A program made the translations under genes and the position numbers. Source: Prevotella sp. (lineage in GTDB: Bacteria > Bacteroidota > Bacteroidia > Bacteroidales > Bacteroidaceae). Taken from it: a stretch of DNA of 57,557 bases. This document shows, piece by piece, positions 32,549 through 40,870 of the stretch. The notes below the pieces were generated by a model. That model was not told where the DNA came from and did not search any database. It saw nothing but the letters and a program-made list of their open reading frames with translations. The stretch's first letter is position 1; the number at the start of each line of letters is the position of its first letter. The stretch spans positions 1 through 57,557 of the forward strand of contig JAFZUS010000200.1 of the NCBI GenBank assembly GCA_017618275.1, written 5' to 3'.

Positions 32549-33688
32549 TTAATCCTCCTCAGGTTTTACTCTAATCAGTCTTTCAATGAAATCATCGACT
32601 TCTGCTTTCGTGAGACATAGGGGTGGAAGCAAACGCAAGATATTTTGGCCAGCGCAGCCCGTAAAGCAGTGCTCATGTTTGATGAGAGGCTTGCGTACCA
32701 TTGTATGTGGCATATCCAACTCAATGCCAATCATCAGTCCGCGGCCACGGACCTCCTTGATGTGTGAACTGCCAATGTTCCTAATACCTTCCATCAGGTA
32801 GTCACCTACGACACGGGCATTCTCCACCAGTCCCTCATTTTCGAAGACATCGAGCGTAGCAAGTGCTGCTGAACATGCGAGGTGATTGCCGCCGAAGGTG
32901 GTGCCTAACTGTCCGTAAACCGGCTCGAATTCAGGCGATATCAGCACGGCACCCATGGGGAAGCCGTTGGCGATACCTTTAGCCACGGTGATAATGTCTG
33001 GTTTGATGTCCAACCACTGGTGAGCAAAGAACTTACCGCTACGACCATAGCCACACTGAATCTCGTCGCATATCAGCACAGCACCGTAACGCTTGCAGGC
33101 ATAGGCCAGTCCCTGAGCAAACTCCGGCGTAGCCACCTGGATACCGCCCACTCCCTGGATGCACTCTAATATCACTGCTGCTACGCCCCCCTTTGACAAC
33201 TCACGTACCCATGGTTCCAAGTCGTTCATCGGCAGGAAACGCGTGTGGTGGTTATCGTTAATGGGGGCAATAATCTTTGGATTGTTTGTTACCTCGACAG
33301 CCAGACTTGTCCGTCCGTGGAAGGCTTTCTCGCAAGAGAGTACACGGGTGTTGCCAGTCTTAAAGGACGCAAGTTTCAGCGCATTCTCATTGGCCTCTGC
33401 GCCTGAATTGATGAGGAACAACTGGTAGTCATCGTAGCCGCAAATTTTGCCCAATCGCTCTGCCAACTCTACCTGTAACTTGTTGATGACTGAGTTGGAG
33501 TAGAAGCCAATCTTACTGAGTTGCTTCGTCACTTTTTCAATATAGTGAGGGTGCGAGTGTCCAATGCTGATGACGGCATGACCGCCATACAGGTCTAGGT
33601 ATTCCTGACCCTTATCATCCCACACTTTACATCCTTTGCCCTTGACGATATTTACGTCGAAAAGGGGATAAACGTCGAATAGTTTCAT
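32549..33688 (-). CDS. argD: Acyl-ornithine aminotransferase
   Basis: This class III PLP aminotransferase converts N-acyl-glutamate semialdehyde to N-acyl-ornithine in arginine synthesis. From ATG 33686-33688 (MKLFDVYPLFDVNIVKGKGC) it has 379 residues. It shows YLDLYGGHAVISIGHSHP, FINSGAEANENALKLA-type (LINSGAEANENALKLA), LICDEIQCGYGRSGKFFAHQ and the PLP lysine in DIITVAKGIANGFPMG. The upstream 9 codons of the open frame lie between promoter and ATG and are probably untranslated. The substrate in Bacteroidota is expected to be the succinylated form. Confidence 0.93.
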   Translation of the reverse strand: MKLFDVYPLFDVNIVKGKGCKVWDDKGQEYLDLYGGHAVISIGHSHPHYIEKVTKQLSKIGFYSNSVINKLQVELAERLGKICGYDDYQLFLINSGAEANENALKLASFKTGNTRVLSCEKAFHGRTSLAVEVTNNPKIIAPINDNHHTRFLPMNDLEPWVRELSKGGVAAVILECIQGVGGIQVATPEFAQGLAYACKRYGAVLICDEIQCGYGRSGKFFAHQWLDIKPDIITVAKGIANGFPMGAVLISPEFEPVYGQLGTTFGGNHLACSAALATLDVFENEGLVENARVVGDYLMEGIRNIGSSHIKEVRGRGLMIGIELDMPHTMVRKPLIKHEHCFTGCAGQNILRLLPPLCLTKAEVDDFIERLIRVKPEED

Positions 33689-33712
33689 ATCGTTTAGTCT
33701 TATAATCGGATG

Positions 33713-33744
33713 CAAAGTTACTGCAAATATCCGACAAACCGCAA
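33713..33744 (-). promoter_or_regulatory. argD operon promoter
   Basis: Minus strand: -7 TAACTTTG at 33713-33720 and TTGC at 33741-33744, 20 bp apart, giving a leader of about 20 nt to the argD ATG. TGCAAA words around it and TTTTTGCATAAAAA (about 33757-33770) resemble words in the argR control region and may be ArgR contacts. Confidence 0.7.
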
Positions 33745-33764
33745 TAATCTCACGTCTTTTTGCA

Positions 33765-33807
33765 TAAAAATGTCAATTGCACGCGGTAAAACGCATGCAA
33801 TTGACAT
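33765..33807 (-). terminator. Terminator of the SusCD/fasciclin cluster
   Basis: ATGTCAATTGCA (33770-33781) pairs with TGCAATTGACAT (33796-33807); on the minus strand the stem is followed by TTTTTATGC. It separates the cluster's last gene from the argD promoter. Confidence 0.8.
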
Positions 33808-33815
33808 ATTCTTAC

Positions 33816-33842
33816 ATTGTCGCATGTAATAGCAGCGACAAT
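33816..33842. repeat. Second hairpin after the last SusD gene
   Basis: ATTGTCGC (33816-33823) and GCGACAAT (33835-33842) form an 8-bp perfect stem with an 11-nt loop, just before the terminator hairpin. No T run follows; it may stabilise the mRNA end. Confidence 0.6.
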
Positions 33843-33861
33843 TTAGTTAGAAAGATAAGTA

Positions 33862-35727
33862 TTACATACCTATTTGTCCGTTCCACTGGAGGTACCAGTT
33901 GCGTTCGTCACTGAGGTCTTTCTTAATCTCACCGCGCATGACACCACTGTTCTCTTTACCGCGACGGGCATATACTTTCTCAGCAAGGAACTGTCCAGGA
34001 TTGGACTGGCGGAAAGCAAAGCGCATGATGTCGTAGAAACGGGTACCTTCAAAAGCCAGTTCCAAGCCACACTCGTTAAGTAGCAGACTATCGACGAAGG
34101 CTTGCTGCTTTTGGGTCAGTTCTGGCGTGTCTTTCGGAATCGGAACGATGATGGGATCACCATTCTCGTCATATTCAACCTCGGGTAGAGGATTGTCTAT
34201 CAATTGATAGTATTCGTTAAATGGTGTCCAGCCAGAGCCACGGGTATGGATGCCAAGCGTGTTGTGGTTATCCTCAGTGCGGTTGGTTGCCAACTCATCG
34301 ACGGTGTAGATACCGTATCTCTCCCTTGGGAAACTGAGACGGCTGATCCATGTAGAGTCGCTTTGTGAACAATAAGGAAGAACAGACTGTCTTATGACAT
34401 CATTGTTAAGACCTGTAGAAAGCATACTGAAGGCTGCACGTGGGAATCCTGCACCATTCAGAGCCTCGGCTAATCGCAGATAGAGCATCTGGCGGCGATA
34501 AATATGTACGTTCTGGGACGAATATTTATCAATGTATGAGGTCTCAATACGTTCGCCTGATAGACGGTCGGTCGTGACACTTTCACTGTAATATTGGTAT
34601 AGCCGTAAGTCTCCAGACATATAATTGGGTAGTTCTGCTGGTGCATAATAGAAGGTGGTTCCGTTTGTTCCTACACAGCAGTGAACCTGGCTGCTTGACA
34701 GGTCGAACATATAGGTAGAAGGCACGATGCTTGCACGATAGTCGTTATCCTGCTGTGAGTTGAAAAGATTACGCAGTTCGCTGTAATGTCCTTCTGCTGG
34801 AATAGAGTCACCGGCAATCATTGTGATAATCTCAGCGTTAGTACCTGTAGTCTCTGAGGTGAGGCTTCCTGAACTAAGACTACGTTCTGGCCTGTTCCAG
34901 TCTCCAGAGCCTGGTGCCCATGTATAAAGGCCTAAGCCAATGGGATAAGATGAGTTGTTTCCATTACGTTCATTGATGTATTTGTAATAGCGCATGGCTG
35001 CCTCACGGTAGGTAGCCTGATTCTTTGTCTTACTTGCTAACCACAGGTTCAAATCACCGAGTACGATGTTGAGCGGGAAGTAGAATAGGCGTGAGGCGTT
35101 GCTGCGGATTGTTCCGTATTCGGGGTATTCGTTGCCCCAGCGGTCGGTCAGTGGCGCAAGGTCCTGGATAAAGTATTCACATACGGCTTGGAGGTCATAC
35201 TTCGGATAGTTTTTCTCGGCATCTGCCTTATTGAGAATCGGTTCTATAACGAATGGGACGTTACCGTAATTGAGTACAAGTTGAAGATAGGTCCAGGCAC
35301 GGATGCTTTTAACGGCTGCATACTCTCTCATGAAAACATACTCATTGCGGTTGTTCTTCATGGCTGTATCAACATTTGCAATAAAATAATTGCAGTTGTT
35401 GATGATGGCATAGTAGTCGCGAGGCTGGTTGTAGCGGTTGTCATCCCCGATACTGAAGAGAGCCATGTCGCGCAGGTCGCTGTTGGCTGCATTGGTTATA
35501 TCAACGAGGTCGCCTCGCACTTCTCCAAGAAGGATTGTGCGGTCGGCAATGGACTGCAATTTGTTGAGGATGCCAATAACACTGTAAATAGTGTCTGTGG
35601 CATTATCCAGTTTGTTGTTTTCAGTAAAGACGACATGCTCTGACTGCTGGTCGAAGAAATCGGAGCAAGAGGCCATGCCGCAGATGGCGCAGGTCGCGAA
35701 AACGAGTTTATAAATCTTAGTAATCAT
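33862..35727 (-). CDS. SusD/RagB-like lipoprotein (fasciclin cluster, second pair)
   Basis: This 621-residue lipoprotein has lipobox MASC (Cys21) then SDFFDQQSE. SusD traits: CNYFIANVDTAMKNNRNEY, IRAWTYLQLVLNYGNVPFVI and the C-terminal block LLNECGLELAFEGTRFYDIM. It is the last gene of the seven-gene cluster and partner of the SusC before it. Compared with the PUL SusD, the middle part has an unusual Ser/Thr-rich stretch (RSLSSGSLTSETTGTNAE). The ligand is unknown. Confidence 0.9.
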   Translation of the reverse strand: MITKIYKLVFATCAICGMASCSDFFDQQSEHVVFTENNKLDNATDTIYSVIGILNKLQSIADRTILLGEVRGDLVDITNAANSDLRDMALFSIGDDNRYNQPRDYYAIINNCNYFIANVDTAMKNNRNEYVFMREYAAVKSIRAWTYLQLVLNYGNVPFVIEPILNKADAEKNYPKYDLQAVCEYFIQDLAPLTDRWGNEYPEYGTIRSNASRLFYFPLNIVLGDLNLWLASKTKNQATYREAAMRYYKYINERNGNNSSYPIGLGLYTWAPGSGDWNRPERSLSSGSLTSETTGTNAEIITMIAGDSIPAEGHYSELRNLFNSQQDNDYRASIVPSTYMFDLSSSQVHCCVGTNGTTFYYAPAELPNYMSGDLRLYQYYSESVTTDRLSGERIETSYIDKYSSQNVHIYRRQMLYLRLAEALNGAGFPRAAFSMLSTGLNNDVIRQSVLPYCSQSDSTWISRLSFPRERYGIYTVDELATNRTEDNHNTLGIHTRGSGWTPFNEYYQLIDNPLPEVEYDENGDPIIVPIPKDTPELTQKQQAFVDSLLLNECGLELAFEGTRFYDIMRFAFRQSNPGQFLAEKVYARRGKENSGVMRGEIKKDLSDERNWYLQWNGQIGM

Positions 35728-35750
35728 AATATCTAATTTCTAATTCCTAA
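35728..35750. repeat. AATTAG word spacer, copy 1
   Basis: On the minus strand the gap consists of TTAGGAATTAGAAATTAGATATT from the SusC TAA to the SusD ATG. It is identical over 27 bp, including the first codons of the next gene (ATGATTACT), to the spacer at 40838-40870. Confidence 0.75.
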
Positions 35751-38700
35751 TTACAACTTAATCTTGATTCCAGCCACGATAGAACGACTCTGACTGAGTT
35801 GTCCGACATCAATACCCTGACCGATGACACTAGAGGTCATCGTGAACTCAGGATCGCTGCCAAGATATTTTGTCAAAGTGAATACATTATTGGCCTGAAT
35901 CCAGAATTGCAAACCTTGCAGGTACTCGTTCTGGAGCGGCAGGTCATAACTGAGGGTGACACTTTTCAGACGCAGATAACTGCCGTCTTCAATCCAACGG
36001 TCGCTAAAGCGGGAGTTTCCCATAGGATCCTGGAATGTAATCTGTGGGATGTCGGTCTGTTGACCTTCTACCTGCCAGCGACGGATAAGGGCCGTTGTCT
36101 GATTCATGAAACGGTTACCGCCTTCCAGTTGTGAACGCTGATAGTTATAGACATCATTGCCTACGGAGTAGTTGAAGCGCAGATCCAGTTTCAAGTGCTT
36201 ATAAGTAACGGCTGTGAAGATGTTACCGTAGATGTCGGGGTTTGGATCACCAATGAACGTACGGTCTGCCTCTGTAATCTGGTGGTCGCCGTTCAGGTCG
36301 GCAAAGTGAATGTCACCAGCCTTGAAATAGGTGCGGTCGATACCATTCTCTCCGAGGATATAGAGACCAGCAGCCTCTGCCTCTTCTGTCTTAGAGAAGA
36401 CACCAAGCGACTTATAGCCGTAGAAGAGGTTTGCAGTCTGCCCTACCTGAGTACGGATGGTGGCACCATAGACATCATTATCAACAAAAGTTTGGCCTTC
36501 GGGCAGTTGGGTAATCTCGTTTTTGTAATGACCTACACTACCACCCACTTCCCATTGCAGGTTCTTGAGTGCAAGCACCTTGAGTCCTACCGATACGTCG
36601 AACCCCTGGTTCTTCAGTTTTCCGTCGTTCGTCCAGTTCTCACTCAGACCGCTGAGGAATCCCAAAGACTGACTGGTCAGCAGGTTATCCGTATTGGAAC
36701 GGAAGTAGTTCGCACTAAGGCTCAACCTGTTGTTGAAGAGATTTGTTTCTATTCCTACATTGAAACGACGTGTAGTCTCCCACTGGATTTCCGAGTTGCC
36801 GATACCGGCGAATGTCAGACCTGAAATCGTGTTAAGGAACTGTGAGGCACTGAAGAAACTACGGGCGGCATAGTAGTCGATATCATCGTTGCCGCTAACA
36901 TCGAGGCCGGCTGTAATACGCAGGTAGTTGATAGGATAGACTTTAGCCATCCAGGACTCGTTGCTAATGACCCATGAAGCCTGCACACCGGGGAAGACAC
37001 CCCAGGCAGCGTCGAACATACGGAAATTGCCACCGTCGCGTCCGAAGCGTGAGGATCCTTCTACCGTCAGATTGGCTTGAAGATAATAGCGGTTCATATA
37101 GTTGTACTCTCCCTGAGCATACCAGGCTAACGAATTCCAGTTGTCACTGGTACCAAAGTCGTTGGTGTTTGTCAGGCTCGACTTCATGAATGGCTGTTTA
37201 TCGTTACCGGTGTTGTATCCTAACATAGAGGTCATTGAATATGACTCCCAGTTGATGCGTGCACCGCCGAAAAGGTGAACGAAGTGGGCATTGTAGCGGT
37301 TGCTCCAGTCGAGACGAGTGTCACTCATGACGGAGTTCTGCTTGGAAGCCAGAGAACGTACCTCGTTGTCGCGGTAGGCACCGATACTGCTAACGTAGTA
37401 ACTTGGTGTTCCGCTGACAGGAATATAGAAGATTTCGTTGGTGTTGACCAGATTATAACTGAAATGCTCAGAGATTGTCAGATTATGGCTCAGCCTATAT
37501 GAGGGGGTTACCGTCAGGTTCAGCATGGAGTTCTCCAAGCGGTTCTTGTTTTCGGCCTCACTATATTCATTGATGGCCGCAGGGTTACCCAATTGCCAGT
37601 TGTAATTCTTATAGTTGGCTAAGGCCTCGGAAAGGTATGACTCTTCATCAATGTCATAGTGGGTCTTTGACAACTCTCCACGGCCGAAACTATAGGGACT
37701 GAGGAAAGGACTCTTGGCGTATGCTAAGAATCCGGGAGCCGTCGGGGTACCCTCGTCGTAACTGGCAGGCGCACCATCGTTTCGTATGTTACGGGTGATA
37801 TTACCGAAAGAAGCATCGAAACGGATATTGAAGCGTTCGCTAAGTGAGATGTCGGTATTGAAACGGATGTTCAGACGGTCCATGTCATTGTTTTTCAGCG
37901 TGCTCTGCTGGTTGACGTAGCCGACAGAAAGACTATAGTTGGCTACAGCATCACCACCTTCGACATTAATACCATAGTTCTGTGTCATGGCTGTATGATA
38001 TACATAGTCCTTCCAGTCTGTGTTCTGATGATACTGCTTATAATAATAGTAGTCAGGATCCTCATTGAGGAACTTGAATGTACGGTTGCGGGTGTTTGTG
38101 GTCTTCAAGAGTTCTGATGCATAACTGCGGTACTGTCCTGCATCCATCATTGAGAGATATTTCGGTTGAAGGACGACTCCTGCTGAGGCGTTGGCCGTGA
38201 TTCGCGTGGCCATCGACTTGTTGCGTTTGGTCTGGACGAGAATTACGCCGTTGGCACCCTTGGCTCCATATAGGGCCGTTCCGTTGCGCATAACAGTTAC
38301 TTTCTCAATATCAGATGGATTGAGAGTCGAAAGAATGTCGTTGAAGAAACCCTCGTGGAGCATCGTGCGCCCATATTGCTGATCGATGATGACATCATCC
38401 ACCACTACTAATGGCTGGGCGTTGACATTCAGGGAGTTCAGTCCCTGTACAAACATTACATTGCCGATACCTGGCGTACCGTTTCTGGTCACGCTGTAGA
38501 CTTGGGCACCCAGATGCTTCTGAACCTCGTCCTTGATGTTGACGGAGTTGGTGTAGGCAAAATCCTTGGTGCTGTAGTCGCCACGCACATTAATCTGCTT
38601 CTCGTATTCTGCAGAGAAAGCCACCGGATAGAGTTTTACTTCACGCTGATTCTCTTGATTTAATAGACCCAGACGTACAGGATTGAAGTCTGGCATATTG

Positions 38701-38999
38701 ACATAGACTGACGTGGTAAAAGTGGGAACATCTAACTTGTAGAAGCCGTTTTCCTCAGTGAGCGTACTATAGCCTTCTACATCGTCGGCACTAACAATCG
38801 TACCTGCAATAGGCTGCCCTGTAGTGGCGTTCAATACACGTCCGCAGATGGTTCTCGTGGGATACTGCTTGTACTTGGGCTTCAACTTGCGGGCAAGGGT
38901 CTCGATGAGGTCCTCTGACTCAGTGTCCTCGTCCTGGGCTGCGATGCTTAAAGGGAAAGACATCAACAGTGTAAGTCCTAATATAATGATTTTTTTCAT
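35751..38999 (-). CDS. SusC-like TonB-dependent transporter (fasciclin cluster, second pair)
   Basis: This 1082-residue protein has a signal peptide (about 1-21), an acidic stretch (EDEDTESEDLIETLARK), a carboxypeptidase-like regulatory domain (TICGRVLNATTGQPIAGTIV), a plug (NVMFVQGLNSLNVNAQPLVV; RNGTALYGAKGANGVILVQT) and a barrel ending in SIVAGIKIKL. The common VVVGYG motif after the regulatory domain is missing, replaced by EKQINVRGDYSTKDF. It pairs with the SusD after it. With no enzyme in the cluster, the imported ligand could be peptide, glycopeptide or glycan. Confidence 0.9.
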   Translation of the reverse strand: MKKIIILGLTLLMSFPLSIAAQDEDTESEDLIETLARKLKPKYKQYPTRTICGRVLNATTGQPIAGTIVSADDVEGYSTLTEENGFYKLDVPTFTTSVYVNMPDFNPVRLGLLNQENQREVKLYPVAFSAEYEKQINVRGDYSTKDFAYTNSVNIKDEVQKHLGAQVYSVTRNGTPGIGNVMFVQGLNSLNVNAQPLVVVDDVIIDQQYGRTMLHEGFFNDILSTLNPSDIEKVTVMRNGTALYGAKGANGVILVQTKRNKSMATRITANASAGVVLQPKYLSMMDAGQYRSYASELLKTTNTRNRTFKFLNEDPDYYYYKQYHQNTDWKDYVYHTAMTQNYGINVEGGDAVANYSLSVGYVNQQSTLKNNDMDRLNIRFNTDISLSERFNIRFDASFGNITRNIRNDGAPASYDEGTPTAPGFLAYAKSPFLSPYSFGRGELSKTHYDIDEESYLSEALANYKNYNWQLGNPAAINEYSEAENKNRLENSMLNLTVTPSYRLSHNLTISEHFSYNLVNTNEIFYIPVSGTPSYYVSSIGAYRDNEVRSLASKQNSVMSDTRLDWSNRYNAHFVHLFGGARINWESYSMTSMLGYNTGNDKQPFMKSSLTNTNDFGTSDNWNSLAWYAQGEYNYMNRYYLQANLTVEGSSRFGRDGGNFRMFDAAWGVFPGVQASWVISNESWMAKVYPINYLRITAGLDVSGNDDIDYYAARSFFSASQFLNTISGLTFAGIGNSEIQWETTRRFNVGIETNLFNNRLSLSANYFRSNTDNLLTSQSLGFLSGLSENWTNDGKLKNQGFDVSVGLKVLALKNLQWEVGGSVGHYKNEITQLPEGQTFVDNDVYGATIRTQVGQTANLFYGYKSLGVFSKTEEAEAAGLYILGENGIDRTYFKAGDIHFADLNGDHQITEADRTFIGDPNPDIYGNIFTAVTYKHLKLDLRFNYSVGNDVYNYQRSQLEGGNRFMNQTTALIRRWQVEGQQTDIPQITFQDPMGNSRFSDRWIEDGSYLRLKSVTLSYDLPLQNEYLQGLQFWIQANNVFTLTKYLGSDPEFTMTSSVIGQGIDVGQLSQSRSIVAGIKIKL

Positions 39000-39031
39000 A
39001 TCCTTACAGTTATTATATTCATACTATAACA

Positions 39032-40837
39032 TTATTTTTTCAACCTGTAGTAGATGTCGCCATCACCATGAGGCTCTATGGTAAACCGTTCTTCATCAAC
39101 AGTAGCGATACCATGAGGCACGAGCATGACACAGTCAATCAGCAACGTCTTGGTCCATGTAGTTCCTTTTCTGGATACATTGGTTGATACGGTCAGCGTT
39201 ACCTGCGGCTCTGCCTCTACCAGGCCCCATGAACTGCAGGGGAACTTAAAGTCTTCTGCAAGCAGGATATAGCCAACCTCGTCAGGACTAGTGGCAATCT
39301 TGTCCCCAAGAACCTTATTCTGTACCTTACCTTCTTGATCATGGTAACTCAGCGTGCATTTCAGTTGGGTTGGTCGACGCTGGGCCTCGGTAGCATTACT
39401 ATCATTGGCGAGTGCGGGAGCAGTGACAAGATAGATGTCATAACCGATGTTGGAAAGTACATCCTTAATATTAAAGGTCACCGCGTGTTGAACTTTACTA
39501 TCATTAGTCGCTTCTTCAAATTCCACAAAAGCATCACCCCACACTTTACCATAGAAGGGGTTGTTGTTGAGGACACGACGGGTAATAGGTGTAACACTTC
39601 CCACCTCTTCATTTGTTCTCGAATCTGTAAACTTGCTTATCTCTTTGATACTGCCTCGATCCTCGGCCTCGACTATAATACATTGGTAGAAAGTGTTCAG
39701 TTTGTTAATACGCCAGTTGCTTGTTTTCATCACTTGACCATTGGTGCACTGGATATTCTCGGTACCATTGAAGATTCCTTCTGGCCCAAACGGTTTCTGT
39801 GTGTTAGTTGAGGAGATGCCTCCATATTGATAGTAGTGGAGATTACTATTACCCCACATACGTTGGCGATTGACGTATGAATATGATGCACTTGTAGAAC
39901 GGGCGGAGTCCGTTAGGTGTGCATCTGTATTGAGGGTCCGGCTAAAGATAGTTCCTTCCATGATGGCCAGACGGGGAGCCGTATAGGCCATGGAATCACG
40001 GAACCTTACCTGATTATCGTAATTGAAATAAGGCTGGTACTCGTCAAGCAACTTCTTCCATTCCGTATTCGTAGGTGCAACCATCCAATAGGTACTATCT
40101 TCTTCGTTCAGTTCTGCATCAAGGAAGTTAAAAAGGTCGTTTCGCTGTACGAAGACGGAGTCAAGATAGAAGGTCTTTCCATCGATGATACCGCCGGCAA
40201 TGCTTCGCCCGGGAATAAACTCATGGTGATAGAAGTGATTGCTGTAGAAGAAATTGCTGACGCTGTCAAGGTCGGCATCCTTACGCAGATACTCGAAGAT
40301 ATTAGTAGCAAAATCTGCTTTCCCATCAATGGTGAAAAGGATACCATTACTATAGAGTTCGTTTTTCGTCAAGATAGGATTGTTTCCAAACGAAGTGGTT
40401 GTCAGTTTAGTCCTCTTACCGTTCATCATCATGAGTGAGTCATTAGTACCCTCGTAGATGGAGTGGTTATACATGGCGATGTGATTGTGTATAAACTCCT
40501 TGATGACAATATTGTCATTTTCGTTGACTTTGCCCTTCTCGGCTTTATAGGCCGTAATCAGTTCATCGGCTTCTTGGGCAGAGAAATGATCGTTGGTAGG
40601 GGCGAAGACGGTGAATACCTGACTACTGGAAAGTGACTTGTCAAAATCGCATCCCTTAATTACCTTGGCAAAGTTGCTCAGGTTGGGGTTCTGCGAGATA
40701 CCTTCCCAGAGCGTATAGTCTTTCATTTCTTTGCCTTTATTCTCAAAGTGGTCGTTCCATGTGTCGGAGCAGGCCGCAAAGGTGAGGACTGCCAACGCTA
40801 ATCCCAACACCTTATTATATATATTAGAAGTAATCAT
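39032..40837 (-). CDS. Fasciclin-domain surface lipoprotein, 601 residues
   Basis: Lipobox FAAC (Cys23) is followed by SDTWNDHFE, a surface-export signal. The first FAS1 domain (about 40-175) carries VFTVFAPTNDHFS (74-86) and the closing GILFTIDGKA; a second FAS1-like part starts at WMVAPTNTEWKKLL (251-264). The C-terminal 250 residues form a beta-rich region with several Trp residues. FAS1 domains mediate adhesion and protein or glycan contacts. The gene is fifth in the cluster and probably encodes an accessory binding protein of the neighbouring SusCD pair. Confidence 0.85.
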   Translation of the reverse strand: MITSNIYNKVLGLALAVLTFAACSDTWNDHFENKGKEMKDYTLWEGISQNPNLSNFAKVIKGCDFDKSLSSSQVFTVFAPTNDHFSAQEADELITAYKAEKGKVNENDNIVIKEFIHNHIAMYNHSIYEGTNDSLMMMNGKRTKLTTTSFGNNPILTKNELYSNGILFTIDGKADFATNIFEYLRKDADLDSVSNFFYSNHFYHHEFIPGRSIAGGIIDGKTFYLDSVFVQRNDLFNFLDAELNEEDSTYWMVAPTNTEWKKLLDEYQPYFNYDNQVRFRDSMAYTAPRLAIMEGTIFSRTLNTDAHLTDSARSTSASYSYVNRQRMWGNSNLHYYQYGGISSTNTQKPFGPEGIFNGTENIQCTNGQVMKTSNWRINKLNTFYQCIIVEAEDRGSIKEISKFTDSRTNEEVGSVTPITRRVLNNNPFYGKVWGDAFVEFEEATNDSKVQHAVTFNIKDVLSNIGYDIYLVTAPALANDSNATEAQRRPTQLKCTLSYHDQEGKVQNKVLGDKIATSPDEVGYILLAEDFKFPCSSWGLVEAEPQVTLTVSTNVSRKGTTWTKTLLIDCVMLVPHGIATVDEERFTIEPHGDGDIYYRLKK

Positions 40838-40870
40838 AATATCTAATTTCTAATTTCTAATTACTAATTC
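40838..40870. repeat. AATTAG word spacer, copy 2
   Basis: Minus-strand words TTAGTAATTAGAAATTAG and AAATTAGATATT fill the gap from the TAA of the 697-residue fasciclin gene to the ATG of the 601-residue one. It matches copy 1 (35728-35750) and the start context after it. Confidence 0.75.
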
